In this document: positions 55,090 through 63,196 of the stretch, one piece after another
How the letters are laid out: each line of letters starts with the position of its first letter
Numbering within the stretch: the stretch's first letter is position 1
Assembly (NCBI RefSeq): GCF_006352475.1
Contig: NZ_VCMZ01000001.1
Location: 2,852,001-2,916,000 of the forward strand
Length of the DNA: 64,000 nt
Reading direction: 5' to 3'
Origin: Acinetobacter pullicarnis
GTDB lineage: Bacteria > Pseudomonadota > Gammaproteobacteria > Pseudomonadales > Moraxellaceae
Notes under the pieces: model-generated
The model's database searches: none
What the model was told of the DNA's origin: nothing
Seen by the model: the letters and a program-made list of their open reading frames with translations, nothing else
Translations under genes and position numbers: made by a program

Positions 55090-56562
55090 ATGTCTCAAAC
55101 AATCACACTTTATGTCGATGGTGCTTGCCGTGGTAACCCTGGTTTAGGGGGTTGGGGCGCCTACGTGATCACGCCAGATCAAAAGCATGAGTTGTGTGGT
55201 GGTGAAGCGAACACCACCAATAATCGCATGGAGTTGCGCGCTGCCATTGAAGGTATTCGGTTTTGTGCACCGACCGACAAGCTGATTTTGTGGACAGACT
55301 CGACCTATGTGAAACGTGGTATTACCGAATGGATTGAAGGTTGGAAAAAGAAAAACTGGAAAGATGTTAAAAACCCAGACCTCTGGAAAGAATTGGATTT
55401 AGTCTGTCAAAACCGTGACATCGAATGGAACTGGGTGAAAGGCCACGCAGGACATGCCGGCAATGAAAAGGCCGATCAATTGGCCAACCGCGGTGCAGAC
55501 CAAACCCTCACCCAAATAAAAGCCGGCGAACCCATACAAGCCAGCATCGATAATATGGTTGTCGCAGCTCAACCAGCAACAGCCACTGAAACCAATACAG
55601 ACTCTATCACCGATAGCACAGCAAAAAAAAAAGCTGAACCAGACTGGCTCTTAAACGACCCTTTTGGTCTCGACTTTGCTGACACTGATGATGGGGAAAT
55701 GGAAGAGGTGCCAGAAGCAGATGCACCCTTGCTCAAGTCTGCACAGAACAGCTCCAACAAGCTCATAACTTCTGCTGAACAGCCAACTGCTGTAGCCCTA
55801 ACCACCACGGCACCAACAGAAGTACATCCGCAGATTGTTATTACCCCTGCCAATAAACACCTCGAAGGTCCACGACAGTTTATTTTGGATACAGAGACCA
55901 CTGGTTTCTATTTTCAAAATACCGACCGTATTGTCGAAGTTGGCGCGATTGAAATGGTGAATCGCAAACTGACCGGCAGTTCCATCCATATTTATATCAA
56001 TGGCGAAACACCGGTCGGTGACTCTTTTCGTATTCACGGCATCAGTGATGAGTTTCTTGCCGATAAACCCAAGTTTGCCGAAATTGCCGCGACCTTATTT
56101 GAATATTTAAAGGGCGGTGAAATTATTGCGCATAACGCCAGCTTCGATATGAACTTCTTAAATATGGAGTTCAAGCGTTGTGGCTATCCAGCCCTGTCTG
56201 AAGTCTGTAGCGTCACTGACACCTTGGCGATGGCCAAAAGCAAACATCCCGGTCAAAAAAACTCACTGGATGCTTTAGTGCGACGCTATGAAGTACCGCA
56301 ACGTGATCGTACTTTCCATGGTGCCTTACTCGATGCTGAAATCTTAGCAGATGTGTATTTGGCCATGACTGGTGGTCAGGTTTCTTTGGACATTGATGCG
56401 CTGACTGAACAAACGGATCAACAGCAAACGCTCGACAAGCAACATAATCTTGAAGCTCAACTGCCGGTCATTTTCCCTTCAGCAGAAGAGTTGGCCGCAC
56501 ACCAGCAATGGATGCAGCACTATCAAGACAAAAATGGTGAGCCAAGCCTCTTTGCCAAATAA
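55090..56562 (+). CDS. rnhA-dnaQ: RNase HI - DNA polymerase III epsilon fusion
   Basis: The 490-residue protein joins two enzymes. Residues 1-145 are RNase HI with catalytic Asp10, Glu48, Asp70 and Asp129. Residues about 265-440 are a DnaQ-type 3'-5' proofreading exonuclease: FILDTETTGF near 265, HNASFDMNFL near 350, HGALLDAE near 415. The sequence MTGGQVSLDID just after matches the clamp-binding position of epsilon. The linker (145-265) is Ala/Thr/Ser-rich, with an acidic patch around LDFADTDDGEMEEVPEAD. In most bacteria these are two adjacent divergent genes; a fused form is known in Acinetobacter. The sequence reads through without frameshift. It removes RNA primers and proofreads DNA synthesis. 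Confidence 0.95.
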   Translation: MSQTITLYVDGACRGNPGLGGWGAYVITPDQKHELCGGEANTTNNRMELRAAIEGIRFCAPTDKLILWTDSTYVKRGITEWIEGWKKKNWKDVKNPDLWKELDLVCQNRDIEWNWVKGHAGHAGNEKADQLANRGADQTLTQIKAGEPIQASIDNMVVAAQPATATETNTDSITDSTAKKKAEPDWLLNDPFGLDFADTDDGEMEEVPEADAPLLKSAQNSSNKLITSAEQPTAVALTTTAPTEVHPQIVITPANKHLEGPRQFILDTETTGFYFQNTDRIVEVGAIEMVNRKLTGSSIHIYINGETPVGDSFRIHGISDEFLADKPKFAEIAATLFEYLKGGEIIAHNASFDMNFLNMEFKRCGYPALSEVCSVTDTLAMAKSKHPGQKNSLDALVRRYEVPQRDRTFHGALLDAEILADVYLAMTGGQVSLDIDALTEQTDQQQTLDKQHNLEAQLPVIFPSAEELAAHQQWMQHYQDKNGEPSLFAK

Positions 56563-56741
56563 ACCGTACATAGGCTTCGACGATACAAAGGCCTGAATGC
56601 AATCCACTTATACAGCGCAACTGCTTGTTTTCATCAGTCGATCTCTCTGTTTCGACTAAGGTTTTACAAATGCATCGCGCTGTATTACATTCAGTTGTAG
56701 CACCATCTCCCTACAGCCAACATCAAATAGCGAACGCCAAC

Positions 56742-57497
56742 ATGTCTGAACTCTCACTTGCCTATATCTTCCATCACAATCAACTTTTAGTGGACTCTAA
56801 TCTTCAATTACCCCAAGTTGAAAAGCTGGTTGATGATCTTCCCCTGCAAGTTGGTGATCAAATTATTGCACGTGATTTAAGAGATTTAGAAGCAATTCCC
56901 AGTGGCTATCAGCTTATGCCAATTCGACAACTGATTAGCCAATGGTCTACCAATCAATTTGAGCAAGCCAGTCGTGCTGTACAGCTACTTGAATGGCGTC
57001 GTAACCATAAGTTCTGTAGTCATTGTGGTCATGCCACACAAATTCACGCTACCGAATATGCCATGGTCTGCCCAGACTGTGCTTACCATCAATATCCACG
57101 TGTGCAGCCCTGCGTAATTACCATTATTACCCGCGGTAAAGATGAAATTCTGTTGGCTAAAAACGCAAAGACCAATACCAATATGTATGGTCTGATTGCA
57201 GGTTTTGTTGATGTTGCAGAAACGCTAGAAGAAGCTGTACAACGTGAGACACTTGAGGAAGTTGGCCTACAGGTTAAAAACATTCAATATCTTTCAAGCC
57301 AACCGTGGCCTTTTCCAAGCAATCTGATGTTGGCCTTTAGAGCTGAATATGAATCGGGTGATATTGTATTACAGGAAGAAGAAATCAGTGATGCTCAATT
57401 CTTTAAATTTGATCAACTGCCTGAAATTCCATTTAGTGGCAGTATTGCGCATCGTATGATTCAACATGTTATTCATCAACACTCTATGTCAGATTAA
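56742..57497 (+). CDS. nudC: NAD(+) diphosphatase NudC, Nudix family
   Basis: The protein has a Cys4 zinc site (CSHCG ... CPDCAYH near residues 95-120 of the 251-residue form). The Nudix box is GFVDVAETLEEAVQRETLEEVGL (G5xE7xREUxEExGU) and the NAD-specific motif SQPWPFPSNLMLAF follows. NudC hydrolyses NADH/NAD+ and removes NAD caps from RNA. The start is uncertain: the frame opens at 56625. ATG 56742 (MSELSLAY) gives the family's usual length of about 250 residues; ATG 56670 (MHRAVLHS) would add 24. No strong ribosome binding site supports either. It lies downstream of the rnhA-dnaQ fusion with a 179-base gap. Confidence 0.88.
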   Translation: MSELSLAYIFHHNQLLVDSNLQLPQVEKLVDDLPLQVGDQIIARDLRDLEAIPSGYQLMPIRQLISQWSTNQFEQASRAVQLLEWRRNHKFCSHCGHATQIHATEYAMVCPDCAYHQYPRVQPCVITIITRGKDEILLAKNAKTNTNMYGLIAGFVDVAETLEEAVQRETLEEVGLQVKNIQYLSSQPWPFPSNLMLAFRAEYESGDIVLQEEEISDAQFFKFDQLPEIPFSGSIAHRMIQHVIHQHSMSD

Positions 57498-57561
57498 AAT
57501 CTACAGCCTGTACCGTCGCAATCCCTTTTTCAGCTTGGCCATGCATTAATCACTACACGGA

Positions 57562-58464
57562 TTAATGCATGCGCTGATCTTTGAAGGTTTCATCTAGGGC
57601 ATGAATCACCCGCGTTCTGGTCTGGAAAAAGCGACTAAAAATACTCGCAAAACTTCCCATAATCGAAATATGCCCAGTACGGCGAATCACCTCAACATGA
57701 CTATGATTGCCCACACTGAGTAACTCTGCATGTAAATCAAAAGTATTTTTATCTTGGACGATCTGATCTTTTTCAGCCAAAAAAAAATAATGTTTGATCG
57801 AATTCTCTTTCACAAAATAATAAGGCATCACTTGTTGATAAGGAACACTTTGATCAAAGGCATCTTGTGCGAGTTGATCACCCAAATAATCAAAGTGATA
57901 TGGCCCCGCGATCCCAATAATTGCACGAATAAATGGCAATTGCATACATGCGACTGCACGTGGATGGTACAGCAACGAGGCCACATTAAAGGCACCGGCA
58001 GAATGCCCCATTAATGCAATATTTTCAGTGGACACTGCATATTGTTGCTGATGCCTGCCCAAAAAATCGAGCGCCAAAGCCAAATCATCGACATAACTTG
58101 GAAACTTATGTTGTGGCGCATGATGATAATTAATCACAGCAACATCGTAACCAAATCGAGTCAATGCTTCTCCAACAAAACGATAGGTATTTTTATCACC
58201 ATGTGACCAAGCACCGCCATAGACAAACACCACCAATGGTCGCTGTTGATAACGTTTTGACTTTGAAACATACAGATCCAGTTGCTGCTTGTTTGCTGTT
58301 CCATACGCGACATTCTCAGTCAAGTGATAACCTTGACGTGAACTAAAACGGTTTAAAGCATAACTGCCGAGATCATACAGTCGAAAATCTTTAAGTTGCT
58401 GTTGCAGATTTTTGGCTGTATGACCGAGATAGCGCTGTAACTGTTGACGTTTAGGGTTGAACAT
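57562..58464 (-). CDS. Alpha/beta-hydrolase, carboxylesterase-like
   Basis: A 300-residue protein with the HGG-type oxyanion loop in VVFVYGGAWSHGDK, the nucleophile elbow GHSAG near residue 145 and a catalytic His in RTGHISIMG. This is the BD-FAE/esterase-lipase branch. The N-terminus MFNPKRQQLQRYLGH has no signal peptide, so it is cytoplasmic or membrane-attached. The start ATG 58464 overlaps the end of the BON lipoprotein gene by 14 bases, which indicates coupling with it. A longer frame from 58560 is less plausible because it would lie inside that gene. Substrate unknown. Confidence 0.8.
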   Translation of the reverse strand: MFNPKRQQLQRYLGHTAKNLQQQLKDFRLYDLGSYALNRFSSRQGYHLTENVAYGTANKQQLDLYVSKSKRYQQRPLVVFVYGGAWSHGDKNTYRFVGEALTRFGYDVAVINYHHAPQHKFPSYVDDLALALDFLGRHQQQYAVSTENIALMGHSAGAFNVASLLYHPRAVACMQLPFIRAIIGIAGPYHFDYLGDQLAQDAFDQSVPYQQVMPYYFVKENSIKHYFFLAEKDQIVQDKNTFDLHAELLSVGNHSHVEVIRRTGHISIMGSFASIFSRFFQTRTRVIHALDETFKDQRMH

Positions 58465-59134
58465 TATTTGAACCTGATGCATTTGGATCAACCGCAACAG
58501 GTGTTTGCACCCCAGCATTGTTATAGGGCTGAGCAGAAACATTACTTTGGTTTGCCGCACTTTGCTGCTGAGTATTGTCGATTAACGTCACAATTTTAGT
58601 GACATTCCCCACTTTTTTCAGCACATCATTTAAATCTACAATTTCTGGGTTATTTAAACGCCCCATCACATACAACACACCATCTTCAGTATGCAGAGAA
58701 ACCTTACTGTCTGAAATAACAGGCGCTTTCATGACTAAACCACGTGTGTTTGCGGTCACTGTGCCATCTTGCATGATGGTGCTATAACCAATCTGATTGC
58801 CAATCGTAATGTAGTTGTGCACAGTTTTCACATCACTCATTGCGCGTAAATTGTCTTCTGCCAACTGCTTTAAATGTGCGTCAGGCACTTGTCCAGTTAA
58901 CAAAACATTGCTGTGAAAACTATTAATATTGACTCGAGATTGTTTAAAACGTGAATCTAATTTATAGAGGTTAACTTTTGCAGTCCGTTCAATTGATGAA
59001 TCGATAAAGACTTGCCCTAAAGAGCGCACGCCACTATCGGTCCCAACTGGTGTTGTTCCGGTTCCACCCGAGATAAAACTACAACCAGACAAACTTGCAA
59101 TACATAGCATGGTAATGACAATCGGCTTTAACAC
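58451..59134 (-). CDS. dolP: BON-domain lipoprotein, DolP (YraP)-like
   Basis: A 227-residue outer-membrane lipoprotein with signal MLKPIVITMLCIASLSGC (lipobox LSGC). Two BON domains follow: KVNLYKLDSRFKQSRVNINSFHSNVLLTGQVPD near residue 55, and APVISDSKVSLHTEDGVLYVMGRLNN near 140. The C-terminus is a Gln/Asn/Ala-rich tail of about 40 residues. DolP of E. coli helps keep the outer membrane intact at cell-division sites. Neighbours lpoA-yraN upstream on the same strand match the conserved E. coli order lpoA-yraN-(diaA)-dolP; diaA is missing here. Confidence 0.88.
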   Translation of the reverse strand: MLKPIVITMLCIASLSGCSFISGGTGTTPVGTDSGVRSLGQVFIDSSIERTAKVNLYKLDSRFKQSRVNINSFHSNVLLTGQVPDAHLKQLAEDNLRAMSDVKTVHNYITIGNQIGYSTIMQDGTVTANTRGLVMKAPVISDSKVSLHTEDGVLYVMGRLNNPEIVDLNDVLKKVGNVTKIVTLIDNTQQQSAANQSNVSAQPYNNAGVQTPVAVDPNASGSNNVQP

Positions 59135-59200
59135 TCAGGATTACTCCTCAAATAATTTATAAAAATCTATATTTTTTTCAAACCAATACATTTAGATAAA

Positions 59201-59626
59201 TCACAGACGAATCAAGTCTGTATCCAAAGTAAATGCGTTTTCTATCCACTGCAGATCATACGGAAATTTAGCAAAGTCATACTGTACGTTTTTTGCAAAT
59301 TTACGATAAAAATCAAAACAAAAGACGTCAAAACGAAAGAAATATGAGTGTAACTGCGGATTCTCCGCTAAAAACACCCAAGCTGTTTTGATAATCTTCA
59401 GTTGTTTCGCACGTGTAATCACATCATAAGCATGACCAAATTGTGTGGCTGCTCGGGCTTTGACTTCTGCAAAAACCACATCATGATCACGTACCGCAAT
59501 CAGATCAATTTCCCCATAACGGCTATGAAAATTTTGTGACAGAATCTGAAAATCGTGCGCTTCGAGTAACTGCCGTGCAGTACATTCAGCCCAACCACCT
59601 AACGATGTTTCTGCCATTTTCCCCAT
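59201..59626 (-). CDS. yraN: UPF0102 protein YraN, nuclease-like fold
   Basis: A 141-residue protein of the YraN family. RYGEIDLIAVRDHDVVFAEVKAR near residue 35-60 carries the Asp, Glu and Lys of a PD-(D/E)xK nuclease-like active site, which is the family's defining segment. The biochemical role is not settled; the fold suggests DNA processing. The gene begins directly after the lpoA stop (TAGATG) at 59626. The alternative ATG 59617 (MAETSLGGW) has GGGG too close to serve. It lies between lpoA and dolP in the conserved order. Confidence 0.9.
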   Translation of the reverse strand: MGKMAETSLGGWAECTARQLLEAHDFQILSQNFHSRYGEIDLIAVRDHDVVFAEVKARAATQFGHAYDVITRAKQLKIIKTAWVFLAENPQLHSYFFRFDVFCFDFYRKFAKNVQYDFAKFPYDLQWIENAFTLDTDLIRL

Positions 59627-60580
59627 CTACAACACCACTAAACCCTTTTTCGTATTGATAAAACACGCCGGGGTACGTTGAATTTGCTGATCTGTCATTG
59701 TAATTTCTCCAGTTCGCCCAGAAAAACTAAAATGCTTCAGTTTAGGCTCTGACAATATGACCTGACTCATGGCCCATGCATCTCCACCAAATGCAATTAA
59801 GCGTTGATAAGGCATTGAGGTTGGATCTTGCTGATAGGCTTGCATAACATCTGGCCATTTTGCAACATAAATTGCAGGAACGTCACAAAATTTTAGACCA
59901 ACTGGTATCGGCTGATTATCTGCAATCGCCTTAGCGGATGCATAAATATGTTTTGTTGGCAATTTTTTCAGTGTATTTATCCACGAATTATCGCCTAATA
60001 ATAAAATCCCACTTTTTTTGCTTGTTTTCTTAGGCAGCTGATCAACGCGTTCAATCTGACCTTTAAACTTCTGCTGTAATGAGGTTACAAACATATTAAA
60101 GGTCTGTTCAGTACCCGATTGCTGATAAACATAGAGGGTAGACAAATTATCTTTTTCGATTTCCCTGAGCAGTGCCTCGGTATCCGCATCTTTGGATAAA
60201 CTAAACTGCCATACATTTTTATGGGTTCGTGCGACTTCATTCAGTGCCAAAACAGGAAGCTTAGGATTATATTCAATCAATCGTTCTACATCTTGTCGTG
60301 CTAATGGCCCAATCACCATTTCAGTTTTTTTATTGACATGCTTTTTTAATAAAGCTGCCAGGTTATTGTCATTGGCATTGATAAATTTTAAGCTGGTTTT
60401 ATCGCCAGCCATTTGATTTGCACTCTGCATGCCTTGCCGAATACTTAAACCCGCTCTCGCCAAGTCGCCAGTTTCAGGTAGAATAACCAACACTTCGGCT
60501 TGCACTGTCGAAACCCCGATTAAAAGCCCAAAACATATCAGTCCCTTCCGATATATATTCAACACCTTATTTTTTTGCAT
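59627..60580 (-). CDS. lpoA: LpoA-like penicillin-binding-protein activator, C-terminal domain only
   Basis: A 317-residue protein with the LppC/LpoA periplasmic-binding-like fold: VLVILPETGDLARAGLSIRQGMQSA near residue 30 and PYQRLIAFGGDAWAMSQVIL near 255. The position, divergent from rsmI and before yraN, is the lpoA position of E. coli. LpoA activates the peptidoglycan synthase PBP1A from the outer membrane. Two points are odd. It lacks the roughly 250-residue N-terminal TPR domain of enterobacterial LpoA. The signal peptide (GLICFGLLIGVSTVQA-EV) has no lipobox Cys, so it may be soluble and periplasmic. Its ATG is 11 bases from the rsmI ATG. Confidence 0.82.
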   Translation of the reverse strand: MQKNKVLNIYRKGLICFGLLIGVSTVQAEVLVILPETGDLARAGLSIRQGMQSANQMAGDKTSLKFINANDNNLAALLKKHVNKKTEMVIGPLARQDVERLIEYNPKLPVLALNEVARTHKNVWQFSLSKDADTEALLREIEKDNLSTLYVYQQSGTEQTFNMFVTSLQQKFKGQIERVDQLPKKTSKKSGILLLGDNSWINTLKKLPTKHIYASAKAIADNQPIPVGLKFCDVPAIYVAKWPDVMQAYQQDPTSMPYQRLIAFGGDAWAMSQVILSEPKLKHFSFSGRTGEITMTDQQIQRTPACFINTKKGLVVL

Positions 60581-60591
60581 GGAGAATCCCT
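60581..60591. promoter_or_regulatory. Shared 11-base gap with ribosome binding sites on both strands (lpoA / rsmI)
   Basis: The gap GGAGAATCCCT reads GGAG on the plus strand before the rsmI ATG. Read on the minus strand it is AGGGATTCTCC, with AGGGA before the lpoA ATG. There is no room for promoters here, so each must lie inside the other gene. Confidence 0.8.
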
Positions 60592-61461
60592 ATGAGTGCT
60601 CAGTTATTTGTCGTCGCGACCCCAATTGGCCACTTGGATGATATGACTTTCCGCGCAGTAGAAGTGTTGAAATCTGTGGCGGTAATTGCGGCGGAAGACA
60701 CACGCCAATCAATACAATTATTAAGACATTTCAACATTATAACACCATTAACTGCATGTCATGATCACAATGAAAATATGGTAATCGATCAATTGATTGG
60801 TCGGCTTAAAAATGGTGAAAACATTGCATTGGTCAGTGATGCTGGTACCCCACTGATTAGTGATCCAGGTTTTAAACTGGTTCGAGCTGCGCAGGAACAT
60901 GGAATTCGTGTCACACCTGTGCCTGGTGCATGTGCTGCGATTGCCGCATTAAGTAGTGTCGGCCTCCCCAGTGATCGCTTTAGTTTCGAAGGCTTTCTGC
61001 CCTCAAAGTCATCACAGCGCCTTCTCCAATTGGAAAAACTCAAGGATGAAACCCAGACACTGATTTTTTATGAAGCCCCGCATCGTATTTTGGCGAGTGT
61101 TAAAGATATGGCACAAGTCTTTGGTGCAGACCGACCTGTAGGTTTTGCACGAGAAATTACCAAGACATTTGAAACCATTAAAAAAATGACTTTGGCAGAA
61201 CTGGTCAGCTTGATTGAGCGCGATCACAATCAGCAAAAAGGTGAAATTGTTTTAGTGATTGGTGGTGCAGCCAAAGAGGTCGATCTAGATCAGTTAAAAT
61301 TAGACCAACTGTTAACTCGCTTATTGGAAGATCTCTCTGTTAAAGCAGCCTCACAATTGGCCGCAGATCTTTCTGGGGTGAAAAAGAAAATCGCTTATCA
61401 GCGTGCTTTAGAGCTTACTGCGGAAAAAGAGCAAGACAAACTAGACAGAGACTTAAATTAA
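60592..61461 (+). CDS. rsmI: 16S rRNA (cytidine-1402 2'-O) methyltransferase RsmI
   Basis: A 289-residue SAM-dependent tetrapyrrole-methylase-fold enzyme that 2'-O-methylates C1402 of 16S rRNA. Conserved segments: VVATPIGHLDDMTFRAVEVLK at the N-terminus, AAEDTRQS near residue 33, LVSDAGTPLISDPGFKLV near 80 and GFLPSKSSQRLLQL near 130. The C-terminal part is helical (VKKKIAYQRALELTAEKEQDK). GGAG precedes the ATG. It is divergent from lpoA, as in many gammaproteobacteria, and ends at a bidirectional terminator. Confidence 0.95.
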   Translation: MSAQLFVVATPIGHLDDMTFRAVEVLKSVAVIAAEDTRQSIQLLRHFNIITPLTACHDHNENMVIDQLIGRLKNGENIALVSDAGTPLISDPGFKLVRAAQEHGIRVTPVPGACAAIAALSSVGLPSDRFSFEGFLPSKSSQRLLQLEKLKDETQTLIFYEAPHRILASVKDMAQVFGADRPVGFAREITKTFETIKKMTLAELVSLIERDHNQQKGEIVLVIGGAAKEVDLDQLKLDQLLTRLLEDLSVKAASQLAADLSGVKKKIAYQRALELTAEKEQDKLDRDLN

Positions 61462-61511
61462 TCTAAAGCCAAGTCCAAATTCAATCAAAATCATGGCAAT
61501 AGATATGCCAT

Positions 61512-61541
61512 AAAAAAGCATCACCGAGGTGATGCTTTTTT
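61512..61541. terminator. Bidirectional terminator between rsmI and the SutA-like gene
   Basis: The stem AAAAAAGCATCACC (61512-61525) pairs with GGTGATGCTTTTTT (61528-61541). The loop is effectively CGAG. The A and T runs serve both convergent genes. Confidence 0.88.
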
Positions 61542-61542
61542 C

Positions 61543-61791
61543 TTAATCGTACGCAGATTCGTCTGGTGGAACTTCTGTGATTCTGCCACCACTTGCCAAG
61601 AATTGAGCAAGCTCATCTTCAAGTGATTGGCGCTGTTTATTTTTGGCGGTCACCGTGAGCGTTTCTGCGGCTGCTTGATCTGTATCCGTAACAGTTGCAT
61701 CACTTACAGCCGCACCCTTCTCTGCAGCTTGTGCTTCATCCTCGTCGACAGCGTCGTCATCATTTTCATCGTAATCATTTGCATCAGTCAT
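61543..61791 (-). CDS. Small acidic protein, SutA-like
   Basis: An 82-residue very acidic protein. The first 25 residues are almost all Asp, Glu and Asn, an Ala/Thr-rich middle follows, and the end is EDELAQFLASGGRITEVPPDESAYD. That end resembles the conserved core of SutA, the RNA-polymerase-binding factor of slow-growing Pseudomonas (FLA.GG.I.EVPP pattern). A well-placed GGGGAG lies before ATG 61791. The match is limited to about 20 residues, so the homology is tentative, but size, acidity and motif agree. It is alone between rsmI and the ubiquinone genes. Confidence 0.65.
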   Translation of the reverse strand: MTDANDYDENDDDAVDEDEAQAAEKGAAVSDATVTDTDQAAAETLTVTAKNKQRQSLEDELAQFLASGGRITEVPPDESAYD

Positions 61792-61960
61792 TTTAAACTC
61801 CCCATCAACGACATCTTTTGACCAAAATACAGGTCATGTTTTAACGAGAAATGTACCAAGCTCTTGTGCTTTCGACTAGAGTCTATTTTAACAAAATCGT
61901 ATTTATTTTAACCAAAAAAGTAACAATGTTTAAAAATTTGTTCAAATTTCATCATCACAT

Positions 61961-63196
61961 TTATACTGCTGCATAACGCGTGTTTTCCAAAGCGTATAAA
62001 CCGTTGGCGCGAGACATAAAGACATCTTTTAAAATGGGTTGCTGTTCGACCTGCTTTAAGCCGAAATTTCGCGCCCAAACCAGTGGGAAAAGTTGCTGCG
62101 TTTCCAGCCAACCAATCGCAGACATGCTATGCATCATGGCATCATTTTGACCTTTACGACGATGTTCATAGCGCATAAGGGTCTGCTCATGGGCCCAAAC
62201 ACCACGTTTTAAATCATGCAATAACGCATCACATAATAATGCCGCATCCAGACAACCAATATTAACACCTTGACCAGCCAATGGATGGATCACATGTGCT
62301 GCATCACCAATTAACGCTAAGCCTTGACGTACATAGTGTTGAGCGGCACGGGCTTTTAATGGGAATACCGCACGTGGTGTTGCTTCAAGTACGGTGCCAA
62401 GCATCAGGTGGCTTTCTCGGCTCAGTAACTGACAAAAATCCGCATCATCTAAAGCTGCATATTCATCTGCGTAGTCTTGCGGTAACGTCCACACAATCGA
62501 CAACCAATGGCCTTGTTGTTCATCATTTAAACTGGCCATCGGTAAAAAGGCCAACGGCCCCGTCGGATGGAATATTTGACGCGCCACATGTAAATGAGGT
62601 TCAGCCGTTCGAATCGCACAAGTCAATCCAGCCTGTTGATAATCCAACACATCAAGATCAATCATCGCCTGTTCACGCACAAAAGAGTTTGCACCGTCAG
62701 CACCGATAAGTAGCTTGGTGTGCAGTTCAGTGCCATCCGCCAAACGGATCATCCAAGTATTGACCTGTTGTTCAATCGCCACGACTTTGACTGAAGTCCG
62801 ATAATCATCAATAACCTGCAACATCTTTTCTTGGATTGCCAAATTGATAATGCTGGGCTCAGCCATTACCCCTAAACGTTGTGCTTCACTGGGACAATTT
62901 TCACTGGCTTGGCCAAAGTTGATTTCACCATAACCATTTACATTCCACACTTGCATACCGCTATAAGGCATGAGACGTGCCATTAAATCCCAAGCACCAC
63001 TACTTTTAAGCAAATGAATGCTGGCTTGGCTAAGTGCGAGCACACGAGGGTTGGCAGTTGCAAGGACTTTTTCACGATCTAAAATCGGTGCAGCATCTAA
63101 AACAGTGGCTTGTACACCGCCTTGTTGCAGCAACAAAGCCGTTAACCCACCGACTAGACCACCGCCAACAATCACCACATCTAAAATTTGACTCAT
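61961..63196 (-). CDS. FAD-dependent ubiquinone hydroxylase, UbiH/UbiI/UbiF family
   Basis: A 411-residue flavoprotein monooxygenase. FAD motif VVIVGGGLVGGLTALLL at the N-terminus, GADGANSFVRE near residue 165, and LIGDAAHVIHPLAGQGVNIGCLDA near 300. These enzymes hydroxylate the aromatic ring of ubiquinone precursors. UbiF, UbiI and VisC types are hard to separate by eye, so I give no symbol. It overlaps the stop of the adjacent ubiH-like gene (ATGA at 63193-63196), so the two are translationally coupled. Loss of either would limit aerobic ubiquinone synthesis. Confidence 0.9.
   Translation of the reverse strand: MSQILDVVIVGGGLVGGLTALLLQQGGVQATVLDAAPILDREKVLATANPRVLALSQASIHLLKSSGAWDLMARLMPYSGMQVWNVNGYGEINFGQASENCPSEAQRLGVMAEPSIINLAIQEKMLQVIDDYRTSVKVVAIEQQVNTWMIRLADGTELHTKLLIGADGANSFVREQAMIDLDVLDYQQAGLTCAIRTAEPHLHVARQIFHPTGPLAFLPMASLNDEQQGHWLSIVWTLPQDYADEYAALDDADFCQLLSRESHLMLGTVLEATPRAVFPLKARAAQHYVRQGLALIGDAAHVIHPLAGQGVNIGCLDAALLCDALLHDLKRGVWAHEQTLMRYEHRRKGQNDAMMHSMSAIGWLETQQLFPLVWARNFGLKQVEQQPILKDVFMSRANGLYALENTRYAAV

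Noticed and set aside
58465..58560. Longer N-terminus for the esterase starting at 58560
   Set aside because: It would lie inside the BON lipoprotein gene and lacks a ribosome binding site; the ATG at 58464 with a 14-base overlap is more natural.
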